Position numbers and translations under genes: made by a program
Part shown: in pieces, positions 25,497-34,396 of the stretch
How positions within the stretch are numbered: position 1 is the stretch's first letter
Layout: the number at the start of each line of letters is the position of its first letter
Notes under the pieces: generated by a model
Seen by the model: the letters and a program-made list of their open reading frames with translations, nothing else
What the model was told of the DNA's origin: nothing
The model's database searches: none
NCBI GenBank assembly: GCA_028280485.1
Contig: JANQLS010000170.1
Coordinates: 1 to 50,691 of the forward strand
Reading direction: 5' to 3'
Length of the DNA stretch: 50,691 nucleotides
Source of the DNA: Planctomycetota bacterium
GTDB taxonomy: Bacteria > Planctomycetota > UBA8108 > JACQVS01

Positions 25497-26410
25497 TTTA
25501 AAATATCCCACCAAGCCCAGCACGAGCCATCCACCCTTTTCAATTTCCTACATCCCCCCAGAAGACTCAACCACTACGATTCAGCACTTAGCCGCTAAAA
25601 ACGCTTTAGATCAACTGAACGCAATCGTCTCTTTAGTAGTCTTCCACCTCCGAGGCTGTGAAATTTTTGAAATACATTAGTAAGCCCGGAGCGTAAGCGA
25701 CGGGATATGTCATCGCAATGAATCCACTCCGGTACGTTCTTAGGAATAACTCAGGAAATTAATTCCCGCCCACGAATGACTTTTGCATTGTCCCGTCGCT
25801 TACGCACCGGGCTTATTAATATTGGTACTTAATTCACAACCTCTACTCACGGGTGCTCCTGATTATCGTCACCCGACTTAAAAATTCACCACGATAACGA
25901 GTCAGGATTCCGAGCGCAAAGCAAAGCGAGTAAAGTCATAATCGTAAAAATCAATTCACGTGCTTGCCTTCCAAACAAATCCCGAAATCCAATACATTTC
26001 AATCCTAACGTTGCGCCTCAAATGAATCGCACTATGAAGTTCGCATACACTTATCCCACGTTGAGACTTCAGGCTACCCATCTGATTTGTAGTTGAACTG
26101 TGATTTATAAAGAAACGATGAACAACTCCATTCACATTCAGACCTAAAATATCAGCTCAACTAGGTAAGGCTCAGGACACCGACCTAAGGTTTACCCTTA
26201 GTCGCATTTGCTCATTCTTGAGCATCTCCACTTAGCCTCTCTCTAATCACATTGAATTTCAAGGTTTACAAAACATAATCTACTCATCCTTTACCTCACA
26301 AATTTAATCGATCAAAGAACTTTGAACCCCATAATTACCTTTTAAAATAGTAATATTCGAGGGCCCTCCAAGAAGCGCAACAAGTGCGCAATCATTTCAA
26401 TACAACTGTC
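25497..26410. other. Gene desert with one inverted-repeat element
   Basis: No coding frame is supported. It contains the inverted-repeat pair at 25681-25815 and otherwise AT-rich unremarkable sequence up to the promoter region of the dockerin-like gene. Confidence 0.5.
25681..25815. repeat. 25-bp inverted repeats enclosing 85 bp
   Basis: TAAGCCCGGAGCGTAAGCGACGGGA (25681-25705) is mirrored by its complement at 25791-25815 with one mismatch. The layout and core match the element at 49946-50083 and the palindrome at 50640-50691, so it is a variant of the same family. Confidence 0.8.
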
Positions 26411-26434
26411 TACCAATATATTTATATGTTGGTA
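26411..26434. promoter_or_regulatory. Inverted repeat just before the ribosome site of the dockerin-like gene
   Basis: TACCAA(T)ATATATTTATAT(G)TTGGTA is nearly self-complementary over 24 nt and ends 6 nt before GGAGG. It could be an operator or an mRNA hairpin that affects access to the ribosome site. Confidence 0.5.
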
Positions 26435-26453
26435 TTTCTTGGAGGTTAGCTAC

Positions 26454-26804
26454 ATGAAAAAAGTGGCAATTCTTACTCTATTCTTAGCGTTTGCTTCGAA
26501 TTCGGCGGTAGTTAATGGAAATTCCACTGCACATTTCATTCGTGGTGATGTGAGTGGTGAGGGCATTATTGACATTACCGATGTCATCATTTTGCAGAAC
26601 TATCTCTACTTAGGAAGTAGCGACATCAACTGCATGGAAACTGCAGACGTCGATGATAGCGCATCGTTAAATAACACCGACATCATCTACCTGTTGGAGT
26701 ACATCTTCAACGGTGGAGTGGAACCACCAACTCCATTTCCAAACTGTGGGGAGGATCAAACAGAAGATAGCTTCGATTGTGAAGAGTACACGGCGTGTTA
26801 CTAA
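26454..26804 (+). CDS. Small secreted protein made of a signal peptide and one dockerin-like domain
   Basis: 116 residues. A signal peptide (1-22) leads straight into a type I dockerin-like unit: two calcium-loop segments, GDVSGEGIIDITD (31-43) and DVDDSASLNNTD (65-76), each followed by a helix. The tail is rich in proline and cysteine (Cys60, Cys98, Cys109, Cys115). Such units usually sit at the end of large secreted proteins in Planctomycetota; here the unit stands alone. ATG 26454 is chosen for GGAGG 8 nt upstream and the Lys-Lys signal start. No cohesin or enzyme is encoded nearby. It may be a T2SS substrate or a remnant C-terminal domain. Confidence 0.8.
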   Translation: MKKVAILTLFLAFASNSAVVNGNSTAHFIRGDVSGEGIIDITDVIILQNYLYLGSSDINCMETADVDDSASLNNTDIIYLLEYIFNGGVEPPTPFPNCGEDQTEDSFDCEEYTACY

Positions 26805-26851
26805 CCGCGAATGGTGTAAATAGCTAAACAATGAAGCCAAGTAATGGGAGA

Positions 26852-26883
26852 GAGAATGGATGGCTTGAGAGTTATCCATTCTC
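26852..26883 (+). terminator. Hairpin after the dockerin-like gene
   Basis: GAGAATGGAT/ATCCATTCTC, a 10-bp perfect stem with a 12-nt loop, lies 48 nt past the stop. It has only a weak T run, so terminator function is uncertain. Confidence 0.45.
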
Positions 26884-26906
26884 CTTTCATATCACCTTCA
26901 AACATA

Positions 26907-26954
26907 AAAGGCCTGGGAGGAAAATACTGGGAGGAAAATGTCGGCCCTTTTTTT
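26907..26954. terminator. Probable terminator between convergent genes
   Basis: AAAAGGCC pairs with GGCCCTTTTTTT (one bulge). The loop contains a direct repeat (GGGAGGAAAAT twice). It sits between the plus-strand dockerin-like gene and the minus-strand DUF4145 gene. Confidence 0.5.
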
Positions 26955-26966
26955 AATGGATTCATC

Positions 26967-27722
26967 TCATATGGAATCCAAATCAAACTCAGGATCTAAG
27001 TCTGCCTGAAGCTCTGATATTTTATTCGGCAAAACAAAAAAGTATTCGAGGAGGAGCTCGATGAGATCGATCATTTTTGACGCCCGCACCTCGGCAGCTT
27101 CAAATGATAGTCCTTCAAAAAGGTTTTGAGATTGTTGATTGTCAAAAACTCGCTGTAAGACTTGAACCAAATTAAAAAGTTCACTGTCTTCGTGAACTTT
27201 TTCTAATAGGGATTCAAAAGTTGGCGACTCACGAGGAGGCTCTCGGAGAATTTTAAATACGATTTGAGGCACGAGATCAACGCAGGTTTCGAAGGCTGCG
27301 TGATGCCCCTGATTGTTGAATCGCCCAATCGCCTTTTTATACTTCTCATTCAGTTCCTCCGGAACTCCACCGGAAAATGATCGAGGAACTCGAGTTCCCT
27401 TCCCCGGTGGATAGAGGAAAATATTCTTCGGTACAACCTCAGTTCTTTCAAGGTCGTTTTCAACCCCGATACAGAAGATATACACCTCTTCACGACAAGC
27501 TGGGCAGGTTGATTGACCGCACCACATGTAGTGGTAGGCAGAAGGTTGGCTGTATTCGAACTCAAATTGGGAATGCGTTAGACAGTGAGGACAACTGACA
27601 CTCACCATCTCTGGAAGATGCCCGCCATCTGAATGTAAAACCCAACGAGAGACTTGGCCCTTGGATACCCGTTGCATATAAACCCCACAAGGAAGTGCAA
27701 AAAGGACTTCCATGAATGGCAC
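26967..27722 (-). CDS. Zinc-ribbon protein with a DUF4145-like domain
   Basis: 251 residues, no signal peptide or membrane segment, so cytoplasmic. The N-terminal part has a zinc ribbon (CPHC at about 44-47, then CGQSTCPAC). The middle and C-terminal part resembles DUF4145: LYPPG, a VPEELNEKYKKAIGRFNNQGHHAAFETCVDLV helix pair, then GLSFEAAEVRASKMIDLIELLLEYFF. DUF4145 is found alone and in some restriction and defence loci, with no settled biochemical role. It lies among repeats and has no operon partner. The family call is by pattern only. Confidence 0.6.
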   Translation of the reverse strand: MPFMEVLFALPCGVYMQRVSKGQVSRWVLHSDGGHLPEMVSVSCPHCLTHSQFEFEYSQPSAYHYMWCGQSTCPACREEVYIFCIGVENDLERTEVVPKNIFLYPPGKGTRVPRSFSGGVPEELNEKYKKAIGRFNNQGHHAAFETCVDLVPQIVFKILREPPRESPTFESLLEKVHEDSELFNLVQVLQRVFDNQQSQNLFEGLSFEAAEVRASKMIDLIELLLEYFFVLPNKISELQADLDPEFDLDSI

Positions 27723-28290
27723 GATTCTAGAATGGATTAAGTGAAAACCTAATAAAGGTCAGGTTGTAACAACTTAAGAATTAACTAGAATTGTTATCAT
27801 TGTAAGATTGAGCCTCTTATTCAAAGTCTTAATGCTGCATCTTCTGATCGTTCGTTTTCTGATCTGTGAACGACTCAGCAAAAATATTTGCAACTACGTA
27901 AAAGGCTTGCCCTGGCGGGACTGCCCCCGCCACTACGCTTGACATATTAAAGGTGAGCCCCGGAACTATCAAGGCTTCTTTAATTAGAATCTATAATTTA
28001 ACATCGATCAATTCGCCAAGATCTTGAGAACTCTTTGGGTGAAATCTCAACCTTCCTCCGAGCATTAAGATTCCTTAATAAAACAAAATGAAATCCTTAT
28101 AAAAGCTTTTCATTTCAAGCACTCTCCCCCTTCTCCAAGTTCTTATAACTTTAACTCAAGTCAACCACCTACCGCTAATCTTAACCGACTTGCTCGAACT
28201 CTCTTGCCATCGTACCCATCTTGGCACCTTTCTGCTCTTACCCCATCCATCATCGATCTCTTATTACAGAGCGAAGAACGAGGCCACGAA
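27723..28290. other. Divergent intergenic region
   Basis: It holds a GC-rich hairpin TGGCGGG-ACTGCC-CCCGCCA (27913-27932) and a TATAAT hexamer (27992-27997) without a good -35 at 17 nt. No gene is seen. Confidence 0.45.
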
Positions 28291-31200
28291 ATGAGCCAAG
28301 AGAGTATTACCGTTCATCCCCTGGTAAAAAGCCTACCAAGCCTAGAAGAAGCGGAGAAGCTCTACAATGAGAACCGCTTCATCGACCTCTATAACCTGAC
28401 TAAAAAGTTATGGGAATCTCCGGAAATCGTACCGGATCTAGGCATCGAACAGATCGTTTTTGCCTCTCGTTTAGCACTGCGTTTAGGTTCTCAAAAAATC
28501 GCCCGAGCCCTCGGCCGACTAGCGATTCAAAAGGCTCCAAATAACCCTTATGTACGTTATTTTTGCCGGACTTACGCGAGACACCGAACGAGCCTGTTCG
28601 AGACTCTTAAAGAATTTGAATCCACCCCTGAGCTCAAATCAGGAAACCTGGATCTCGATGCGAGTTGGTTAGCAAGCCACGCCTCTCTCTTGGCCCAAGT
28701 TCGAGATTTTCAAAGTGCTTTTGAAGTCATCAAAAGAGCGAAGCACTTAGGCGCTCGAGATGGCTGGGTCACCGCTTGCGAAGCGGCGATCTACCTGCAA
28801 AAGGGGAGTTGGGATGAAGCGATTGTACTAGCTGAACAGGCTTGGCAAGAAAGTCCCGGATTACCTTACGCGGCCTCCTTACTAGGAGCAACCCTCCACT
28901 CCAAAGGGCAAACTCAAAAAGCAGTAGAGATCCTTCTTAAGTATCACCGAAAAGAGGGGCAATCTTGGGAGAACCTAGACACGGCGATTAATTACGCTCA
29001 AGCTCTACTCGAAAATCCCTCAGACTCTCAGGATGATGTACTCTCACGACAAGAACTCGAGGCCCTCCCAAAGGAGTTGTTCACCTTAGCTCCCTTGTAC
29101 GATCGAGCCCACGAAAGACACTTCTCAGTGGTTCAAGCTCAGATTAGCCTGATCACTCGGAACCGAGACAGTTTCGTTCAAGCAGCCCAAAAAGCCCGTA
29201 CGGTCTATTTAGATACAACCCTGAAAAACTTAGAAAAGAATCCGGAAGGTCAAAGAGTCATCCTCCCTCACACGGAGATCCATCAACAACATAAAACTTG
29301 CCTTCCCGCCAGTCTCGTCACCTGCGCGAGTGTTTTCGGCCTGGAATTTGATCACGAAGAGATCGCGAAAAAGATCACCTACGACGGAACTCCCCTGTGG
29401 CGAGTGATCGATTGGGCCAAGGAAAACAACTGGACAGCTCGTCCCTTTATTGGGGATGCTCAGAGTGTAAAGAATCTCATCGACCAGGGACTCCCCTTCA
29501 TCTACACCTTCGCTTCCCACAGCTTTGCTCATGCAGTAGCTGCAATCGGGATAGATCACGGCTTAGGCACACTTATTTATCACGACCCGACCTCCGGAAG
29601 GCTCTGTGAAGTCCTCCTCGATTTCTTCAACGAAGACGAAGCACCACTCGGACCACAGTGCATCGCGATTGCTCCTGAAGTGTATTCCGACAAGCTCCAA
29701 GCGGTCGAACTTCGATCCGAGGATTTCGCCTTAGCCACCATCGAGTCGAGAAAAACCTTTGAAATCGATTCTTCAAGTCAGGCTCGAGAGCGCATTCAAG
29801 GATTCGTTCAACAGAATCCCGATAGCATCGAGGGGCGTTACTTAAAAGCTTGGGCTGAACTGGAAACTGGGAATGCCAAGAAGGTTGCAGATTCACTTAA
29901 GGAAGACCTTAAGGAGCATCCGAACTGTCACCTCCTCCAACAACTGCTCCTCAATGCAGCTTGGAGTTCTGGGGATACTGCTTACTATCGAAGTCTTCTC
30001 GAATCGATAGTAAAACGCAAGCGCCAACCGAGTCACACTATCGGAATGGAATGGGTTTACCCTGATCCCTTATTCCAGGTTCGATTCGCCAGTATGCTTC
30101 TTTACTCAGAGGAGCATCGTCAAGAGGCCGAAGAGCTTCTGAACAAAGCTCTCTACCGCAATCCATTCCTCTCAGAGGGATATTTCCATCTAGGAAATGA
30201 ATTGTGGCGTAAGGGACAAAAGGAAGAGGCCCTGCTCCCCTACCGCTTAGCTAGCACTTTAGAACCTGAGCAAGAAAGTTACGCTGAAAACTATGCCTGG
30301 GCTTTAAAGAAACTTGGCCGAATGGATGAGGCCGTCACCAGTTTGCGACTGCGAGTGAATCTTCTCAAATCGGAGTCCGGTGGAGGCGGAACTTGGCGCA
30401 CTCTCATTTTGGCTTTGGAAGATTTCGGCTTTCCCGATGATGCGCTCAATTGCCTACATGAAGGATTAGAAAAGCGACCCGATGATGTTGAACTTAGCTC
30501 ATTCGCAGTATCGTTCCTCGCTCGTTACGGAAGATTTGAAGACGCTGAGAAAATCCTTGAGCACTGTAAGAAGATTTGTTCGAAAGAAGTCTACCTCTCG
30601 ACGGCCAGCCACTTTTATTTCTCTCGAGGCAAAATTCGTTACACCTTCGAACATGTCAAACAATGGTTGAAGGAGACTCCGCGAGACAGTCAGGCTCGAA
30701 ACCTTTGGGTTCAACTTTTAACCATTGAAAAAGGCCCCGAAACAGCCGGCCAAACCATAAAGAAATGGTTAAATGATCATCCCGGAGATGAATACATCGA
30801 AGAGTTGTACTTGCTCCACCTCCGAGAAGTCCAAAAACCGGAAGAACGCTTGGGAATCCTTCAACACCGAGTTCAGCGCAATCCATTAGATGCATGGGCC
30901 TTCGCCGAACTCGCATGGGATGAGTGGGATCGCTTAAGGGCGCTATCTAAGCAAAAATTAGTCGAGGCTAAAGAAGATTTTAAAGCACACGTCAAAGCTT
31001 ACTGCGATCTTCAACCGGACTCCGTTCAGTCCTTAGGTCTGGAGGGAGAATTAGCTTTACTCGAAGAAGATACTGAACACGCGATCGCCTGTTTCAATCA
31101 AGCTCTACTCAAAGAACCGGGCTATTCTTATGCGATTCAACGTCTCTTTGATGTCACGCACTCCCGAGCCCCAAAAGAAAAATTATCGATCGTACGCTCT

Positions 31201-33450
31201 TTAGATAGAGCCTTCGAGAACACGGTACACGATTTGTCTCAGGCAAAGAATGCGGCGATGCTCATCGCTCAAAACATCGATCGAGAGACAGCTTTGGAAG
31301 CCCTTCACCGTTGGAGTCAATCTTCTCCGGATGACCCGATGGTCATCGAAGCTCGCGCAGATATTCAAATCCAGTACGGCACGGGTCGAGATTCGATCGA
31401 GTCGATTCTCCCCCAACTGGAACTCGCAGTGGCTCGCTTCCCGTTGCATCACAACTTGGCCTTTTCATTAGCGGACGCCTACCAAAATCTGTGTCGATTT
31501 CCAGAGGCTGTTCAAACCTACCAAAAACTGCTCGAATTCCAACCCGGCTTAACTCATGCTCGAATCTGTTTAGCTTCAGCATTGGAACGATTGGGAAAAA
31601 TCGATGAGTCTTTAAAGCAACTCGAGTTAGCTCGTGACCACAATCGGCGAAATCCTCAAACCTGGTCTTGTTTATCCGATTGGTACCAACGCCATGATCA
31701 AGTTCAGGTGGCGAATGAGGTCTTAGCTGAAGCCTGCGAGAAAATTCCCTGGGCCAAAGATCTTTGGACCCAGCGCATCGAGTTACTTCAATCTTGGGGA
31801 AAGCCTCAAGAAGCGCTAAAAGTTGCCCGTCAATTAGCAGAGACCGATCTCAAAAATGCTACCTCGAGACTCATTGTCGCTCGTACTTACTGGCGCCTGG
31901 GTTTCATGGTTCCCCGTAAAACGATTGAAGCGGAATTCGAAACGAGCCTCAAGCTGGACGCAAGATTCTGGGAAGCCGTGTGGGATTACGCGATGTATCT
32001 TTGCGATCAAGCTGATTTCGAAAAGGCGTACCAAGTCATCGAGAACTATCGTCACCTCGAGCCCGATGAGATCTGCCCCAAAGGCGCTATCGCTTGTATT
32101 CAATGGCGAGAAGGGCAAACCACCCAAGCGATCCGTCAAATGCGAGAGCTTCTCAAGGAATGTCCGGATTACTATTTCGGTTGGTACACTCTTTTAGATT
32201 GGATTGAAGAAGAAGGATCTCGTAACGCGGGAGCCTTAAATATCACTCCAGAAATTTTAGAGTCGATGCCAGAAAAAATACTGGAAGATGCGACACTTGC
32301 CCTAAGAAAACTTCTCTTACTCGAAGTTTCTACCAACGAGGTTCAGAAAGTAAAAAGTGAATGGGAAAAATTAGCCCACAGCCATCCTGGAACTTGTGAA
32401 GTTCACCTGAGGTATTTCGACTTTCTAGTTAGGAACGACTTCTTTGAGGAAGCCAAAGAAGTCTTACATCACTACGAAGAACGCGGCAGCCACACCCCAC
32501 AATTAGTCGCGCGTAAGATTTGTTTAGCTGTATGGCACGAAGATTCAGAAACCGCCTTGACCTTAACGGAAGACCTCTTCACCCGAGATGGTTGGGTCGA
32601 CCGTTCGGCGATCGATCTCGCGATGGACGGACTACGCCAAGGAAAATTGGCCACCAAGGCTCTCAAACGATTGTTAGCCATCTTCAAGAGTAATTTGACC
32701 TTGAGTGATACCGCATTCAGAGAAATTCTGCATCACTTCTCCGCTCAGGGCTTTAAAAATGGCTTCGCCGACCTTCTCACTTTGCTCAATCCCACGAAAA
32801 CTCAAAATCGTTACATAGAAAAATTTGAACTCACCCTCCAATATTACGTTGAAGCTGGAGGCGCTCAACAGATCATCAAATGGGGAGAGTCCAATAAGTC
32901 CCTCTTCAGAGAACGACGAAAATTGTGGGAAATTATGGGGCGCGCTTATTCCATCTTAGAACAAGATGACGAAGTTTTAGAATGGCTCAAAGATTGGAAA
33001 GAACGAACTGAAGAGGATGGCGTCTCTCAGTGGCTGCTCAACCAGTACGCAGCGGCTTGCTTCTGTAAGGGCACGTACGACAAAGCGATGGAGGTTTGTC
33101 TCTATTCCCTCGCTAACTCCTTCTACGATTCGACTGCTCCCAACTTAGTAGAGATATTCCTTCGCTCCGCTCTTCAAACGGGTAAATACGAAGCCTACTT
33201 AAAATTCTATGACAAGTTTAAATCGGTGTCCTACCAAGCTTACGACCGAATTGAAACGGTAGAGTCGTTAAGATACATCGCTGAGTTGTTGAAGAGCAAA
33301 ACTCCTGAGGAAGCTCTCGCTATTCACCAAGAGAGTCGCCCCTATCGTTTGGATGCTCACTGGCCAGCAGTGTATTGGAATGAGATAGTCCTTGAGCGAT
33401 TACCCTTCTTGAAGAAGCTTTTCTTTAAGATTGGGTTTTATGGGCGGTGA
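28291..33450 (+). CDS. Giant TPR protein with an embedded C39-type peptidase domain
   Basis: 1719 residues, no signal peptide, so probably cytoplasmic. Residues 1-270 and 500-1700 are helical repeats of TPR type (for example YFHLGNELWRKGQKEEALLPYRLASTLEPEQESYAENYAWALKKLGR contains a typical repeat). Between them, about 325-450, lies a papain-like C39 domain: Cys337 in KTCLPASL, His414 in SFAHAVAAIGID, and Asp432 in IYHDPTSG. The Cys-His and His-Asp distances (77 and 18) match bacteriocin-processing C39 peptidases closely. No transporter domain is attached. ATG 28291 is chosen because GAGG lies 7 nt upstream; a TTG at 28204 would give a longer form. It ends exactly where the convergent macro-domain gene ends. 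Substrate unknown. Confidence 0.85.
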   Translation: MSQESITVHPLVKSLPSLEEAEKLYNENRFIDLYNLTKKLWESPEIVPDLGIEQIVFASRLALRLGSQKIARALGRLAIQKAPNNPYVRYFCRTYARHRTSLFETLKEFESTPELKSGNLDLDASWLASHASLLAQVRDFQSAFEVIKRAKHLGARDGWVTACEAAIYLQKGSWDEAIVLAEQAWQESPGLPYAASLLGATLHSKGQTQKAVEILLKYHRKEGQSWENLDTAINYAQALLENPSDSQDDVLSRQELEALPKELFTLAPLYDRAHERHFSVVQAQISLITRNRDSFVQAAQKARTVYLDTTLKNLEKNPEGQRVILPHTEIHQQHKTCLPASLVTCASVFGLEFDHEEIAKKITYDGTPLWRVIDWAKENNWTARPFIGDAQSVKNLIDQGLPFIYTFASHSFAHAVAAIGIDHGLGTLIYHDPTSGRLCEVLLDFFNEDEAPLGPQCIAIAPEVYSDKLQAVELRSEDFALATIESRKTFEIDSSSQARERIQGFVQQNPDSIEGRYLKAWAELETGNAKKVADSLKEDLKEHPNCHLLQQLLLNAAWSSGDTAYYRSLLESIVKRKRQPSHTIGMEWVYPDPLFQVRFASMLLYSEEHRQEAEELLNKALYRNPFLSEGYFHLGNELWRKGQKEEALLPYRLASTLEPEQESYAENYAWALKKLGRMDEAVTSLRLRVNLLKSESGGGGTWRTLILALEDFGFPDDALNCLHEGLEKRPDDVELSSFAVSFLARYGRFEDAEKILEHCKKICSKEVYLSTASHFYFSRGKIRYTFEHVKQWLKETPRDSQARNLWVQLLTIEKGPETAGQTIKKWLNDHPGDEYIEELYLLHLREVQKPEERLGILQHRVQRNPLDAWAFAELAWDEWDRLRALSKQKLVEAKEDFKAHVKAYCDLQPDSVQSLGLEGELALLEEDTEHAIACFNQALLKEPGYSYAIQRLFDVTHSRAPKEKLSIVRSLDRAFENTVHDLSQAKNAAMLIAQNIDRETALEALHRWSQSSPDDPMVIEARADIQIQYGTGRDSIESILPQLELAVARFPLHHNLAFSLADAYQNLCRFPEAVQTYQKLLEFQPGLTHARICLASALERLGKIDESLKQLELARDHNRRNPQTWSCLSDWYQRHDQVQVANEVLAEACEKIPWAKDLWTQRIELLQSWGKPQEALKVARQLAETDLKNATSRLIVARTYWRLGFMVPRKTIEAEFETSLKLDARFWEAVWDYAMYLCDQADFEKAYQVIENYRHLEPDEICPKGAIACIQWREGQTTQAIRQMRELLKECPDYYFGWYTLLDWIEEEGSRNAGALNITPEILESMPEKILEDATLALRKLLLLEVSTNEVQKVKSEWEKLAHSHPGTCEVHLRYFDFLVRNDFFEEAKEVLHHYEERGSHTPQLVARKICLAVWHEDSETALTLTEDLFTRDGWVDRSAIDLAMDGLRQGKLATKALKRLLAIFKSNLTLSDTAFREILHHFSAQGFKNGFADLLTLLNPTKTQNRYIEKFELTLQYYVEAGGAQQIIKWGESNKSLFRERRKLWEIMGRAYSILEQDDEVLEWLKDWKERTEEDGVSQWLLNQYAAACFCKGTYDKAMEVCLYSLANSFYDSTAPNLVEIFLRSALQTGKYEAYLKFYDKFKSVSYQAYDRIETVESLRYIAELLKSKTPEEALAIHQESRPYRLDAHWPAVYWNEIVLERLPFLKKLFFKIGFYGR

Positions 33451-33927
33451 TTATTCTGAATCAAAACAGGATCTAAATAACGTGATGTTGAACGTCCCAT
33501 TATGATCAAAATCACTGATGAGATTTTCCATCACAGGTAGATATTTTTTTTGATTCAAGCCACCACGATTTGCTCCAATCACTCCAGAGACTGCTGAGGA
33601 ATAGTTTTTCGCCCTAATAAATTCAAGTACATTTTTAATCGACCGAATGATGACTTGATCATTCGTGTTACCAAAAAAATCAACTGCAGCGACATGAACA
33701 ATACAATCTACAGGAAGGTCTCCCGGCTGGGTGATAACTATGTCACTTAGGTTTAGCCGACCCTTTGCGTACAACTCCCTAAACGAAACTTTTCCTGCCC
33801 CTTCTTTAATTCTTTCCGATACTCCAGTGACTCTACGAAATTGTGAAAAGATGTTTGTGTGCCAGGTATTAACGATCACATCCACCTTATAGCTCTTTAT
33901 GTCTTTATATAAAGTTTCATATTTCAT
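33451..33927 (-). CDS. Macro-domain-like protein (ADP-ribose binding)
   Basis: 158 residues with a macro-domain layout: DVIVNTWHTNIF (the IVN strand and loop), a GVSERIKEGAG helix, GDLPVDCIVHVAAV, an SIKNVLEF helix, and SGVIGANRGGL (glycine-rich loop). Macro domains bind or hydrolyse ADP-ribose or its protein conjugates. Several signature residues differ from the classic family, so it is a diverged member. Base composition is visibly more AT-rich than the neighbours, which suggests separate origin. Its stop codon is directly adjacent to that of the TPR gene. A 38-nt perfect palindrome lies 16 nt upstream of the start. Confidence 0.65.
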   Translation of the reverse strand: MKYETLYKDIKSYKVDVIVNTWHTNIFSQFRRVTGVSERIKEGAGKVSFRELYAKGRLNLSDIVITQPGDLPVDCIVHVAAVDFFGNTNDQVIIRSIKNVLEFIRAKNYSSAVSGVIGANRGGLNQKKYLPVMENLISDFDHNGTFNITLFRSCFDSE

Positions 33928-33942
33928 GACTGAATCTTATAG

Positions 33943-33980
33943 ATTTAAAACCACCTTGCCCAGGCAAGGTGGTTTTAAAT
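33943..33980. terminator. 38-nt perfect inverted repeat, terminator or operator
   Basis: An 18-bp stem (ATTTAAAACCACCTTGCC and its complement) encloses only two bases. AT-rich ends would give T runs on both strands. It lies just upstream of the macro gene, so it may block read-through from the minus-strand gene at 34.4 kb or act as an operator. Confidence 0.7.
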
Positions 33981-34014
33981 TTTAAAGACGCCTCATAAAT
34001 TAAAATTTTATTCC

Positions 34015-34101
34015 GCCCTTACAGGGCTTGTTTTTTTCTATTCCCAACCCAGGGCGACGCTTCGCTCTGCCCTGGGCTATGATATTGCGGGCTTTCAGCC
34101 C
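34015..34101. repeat. Three-hairpin REP-like element
   Basis: Three stems follow each other: GCCCT-TAC-AGGGC (34015-34027), CCCAGGGC/GCCCTGGG (34048-34076) and GGGC-TTTCA-GCCC (34089-34101). The gap holds a T run. No coding frame. Confidence 0.75.
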
Positions 34102-34150
34102 TTGGTGGGAGTGTAATCCTGAGCTTTAACTCAAAGCAAAAGTAACTTCT

Positions 34151-34396
34151 AATTATCCCTCGCTAAAGCTTCGGGCTTCCCTGGTTGGTTATTTCAATCA
34201 TAGTACAGTGGTGTCTAATGTCGTGAGTGCTGCCACAAATACTGTTTTAAAAACGATTCACCCCAATTATCCCTCGCTAAAGCTTCGGGCTTCCCTGGTT
34301 GGTTATCTCAATCATAGTACAGTGGTGTCTAATGTCGTGAGTGCTGCCACAAATACTGTTTTAAAAACGATTCACGCCCATTTATCCCTCGCTAAA
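34151..34396. repeat. 114-bp direct repeat, two copies plus a partial third
   Basis: Copies start at 34151 and 34265, nearly identical, and a third start (TTATCCCTCGCTAAA) at 34382 breaks off after about 15 nt. Each begins with the dispersed TCCCTCGCTAAAGCTTCGGGCTTCCCTGG core. The partial copy supplies the stop codon of the Omp85-like gene (TAG on the minus strand, 34392-34394). Confidence 0.95.

Noticed and set aside
25056..26450. Integrated element at the tRNA-Leu 3' end
   Set aside because: No integrase gene and no second copy of the tRNA 3' end are seen in the window.
28216..28240. Sigma-54 promoter before the TPR gene (TTGGCACCTTTCTGC)
   Set aside because: The GG and GC elements are 9 nt apart, not 10, and the site lies too close to the start codon to be convincing.
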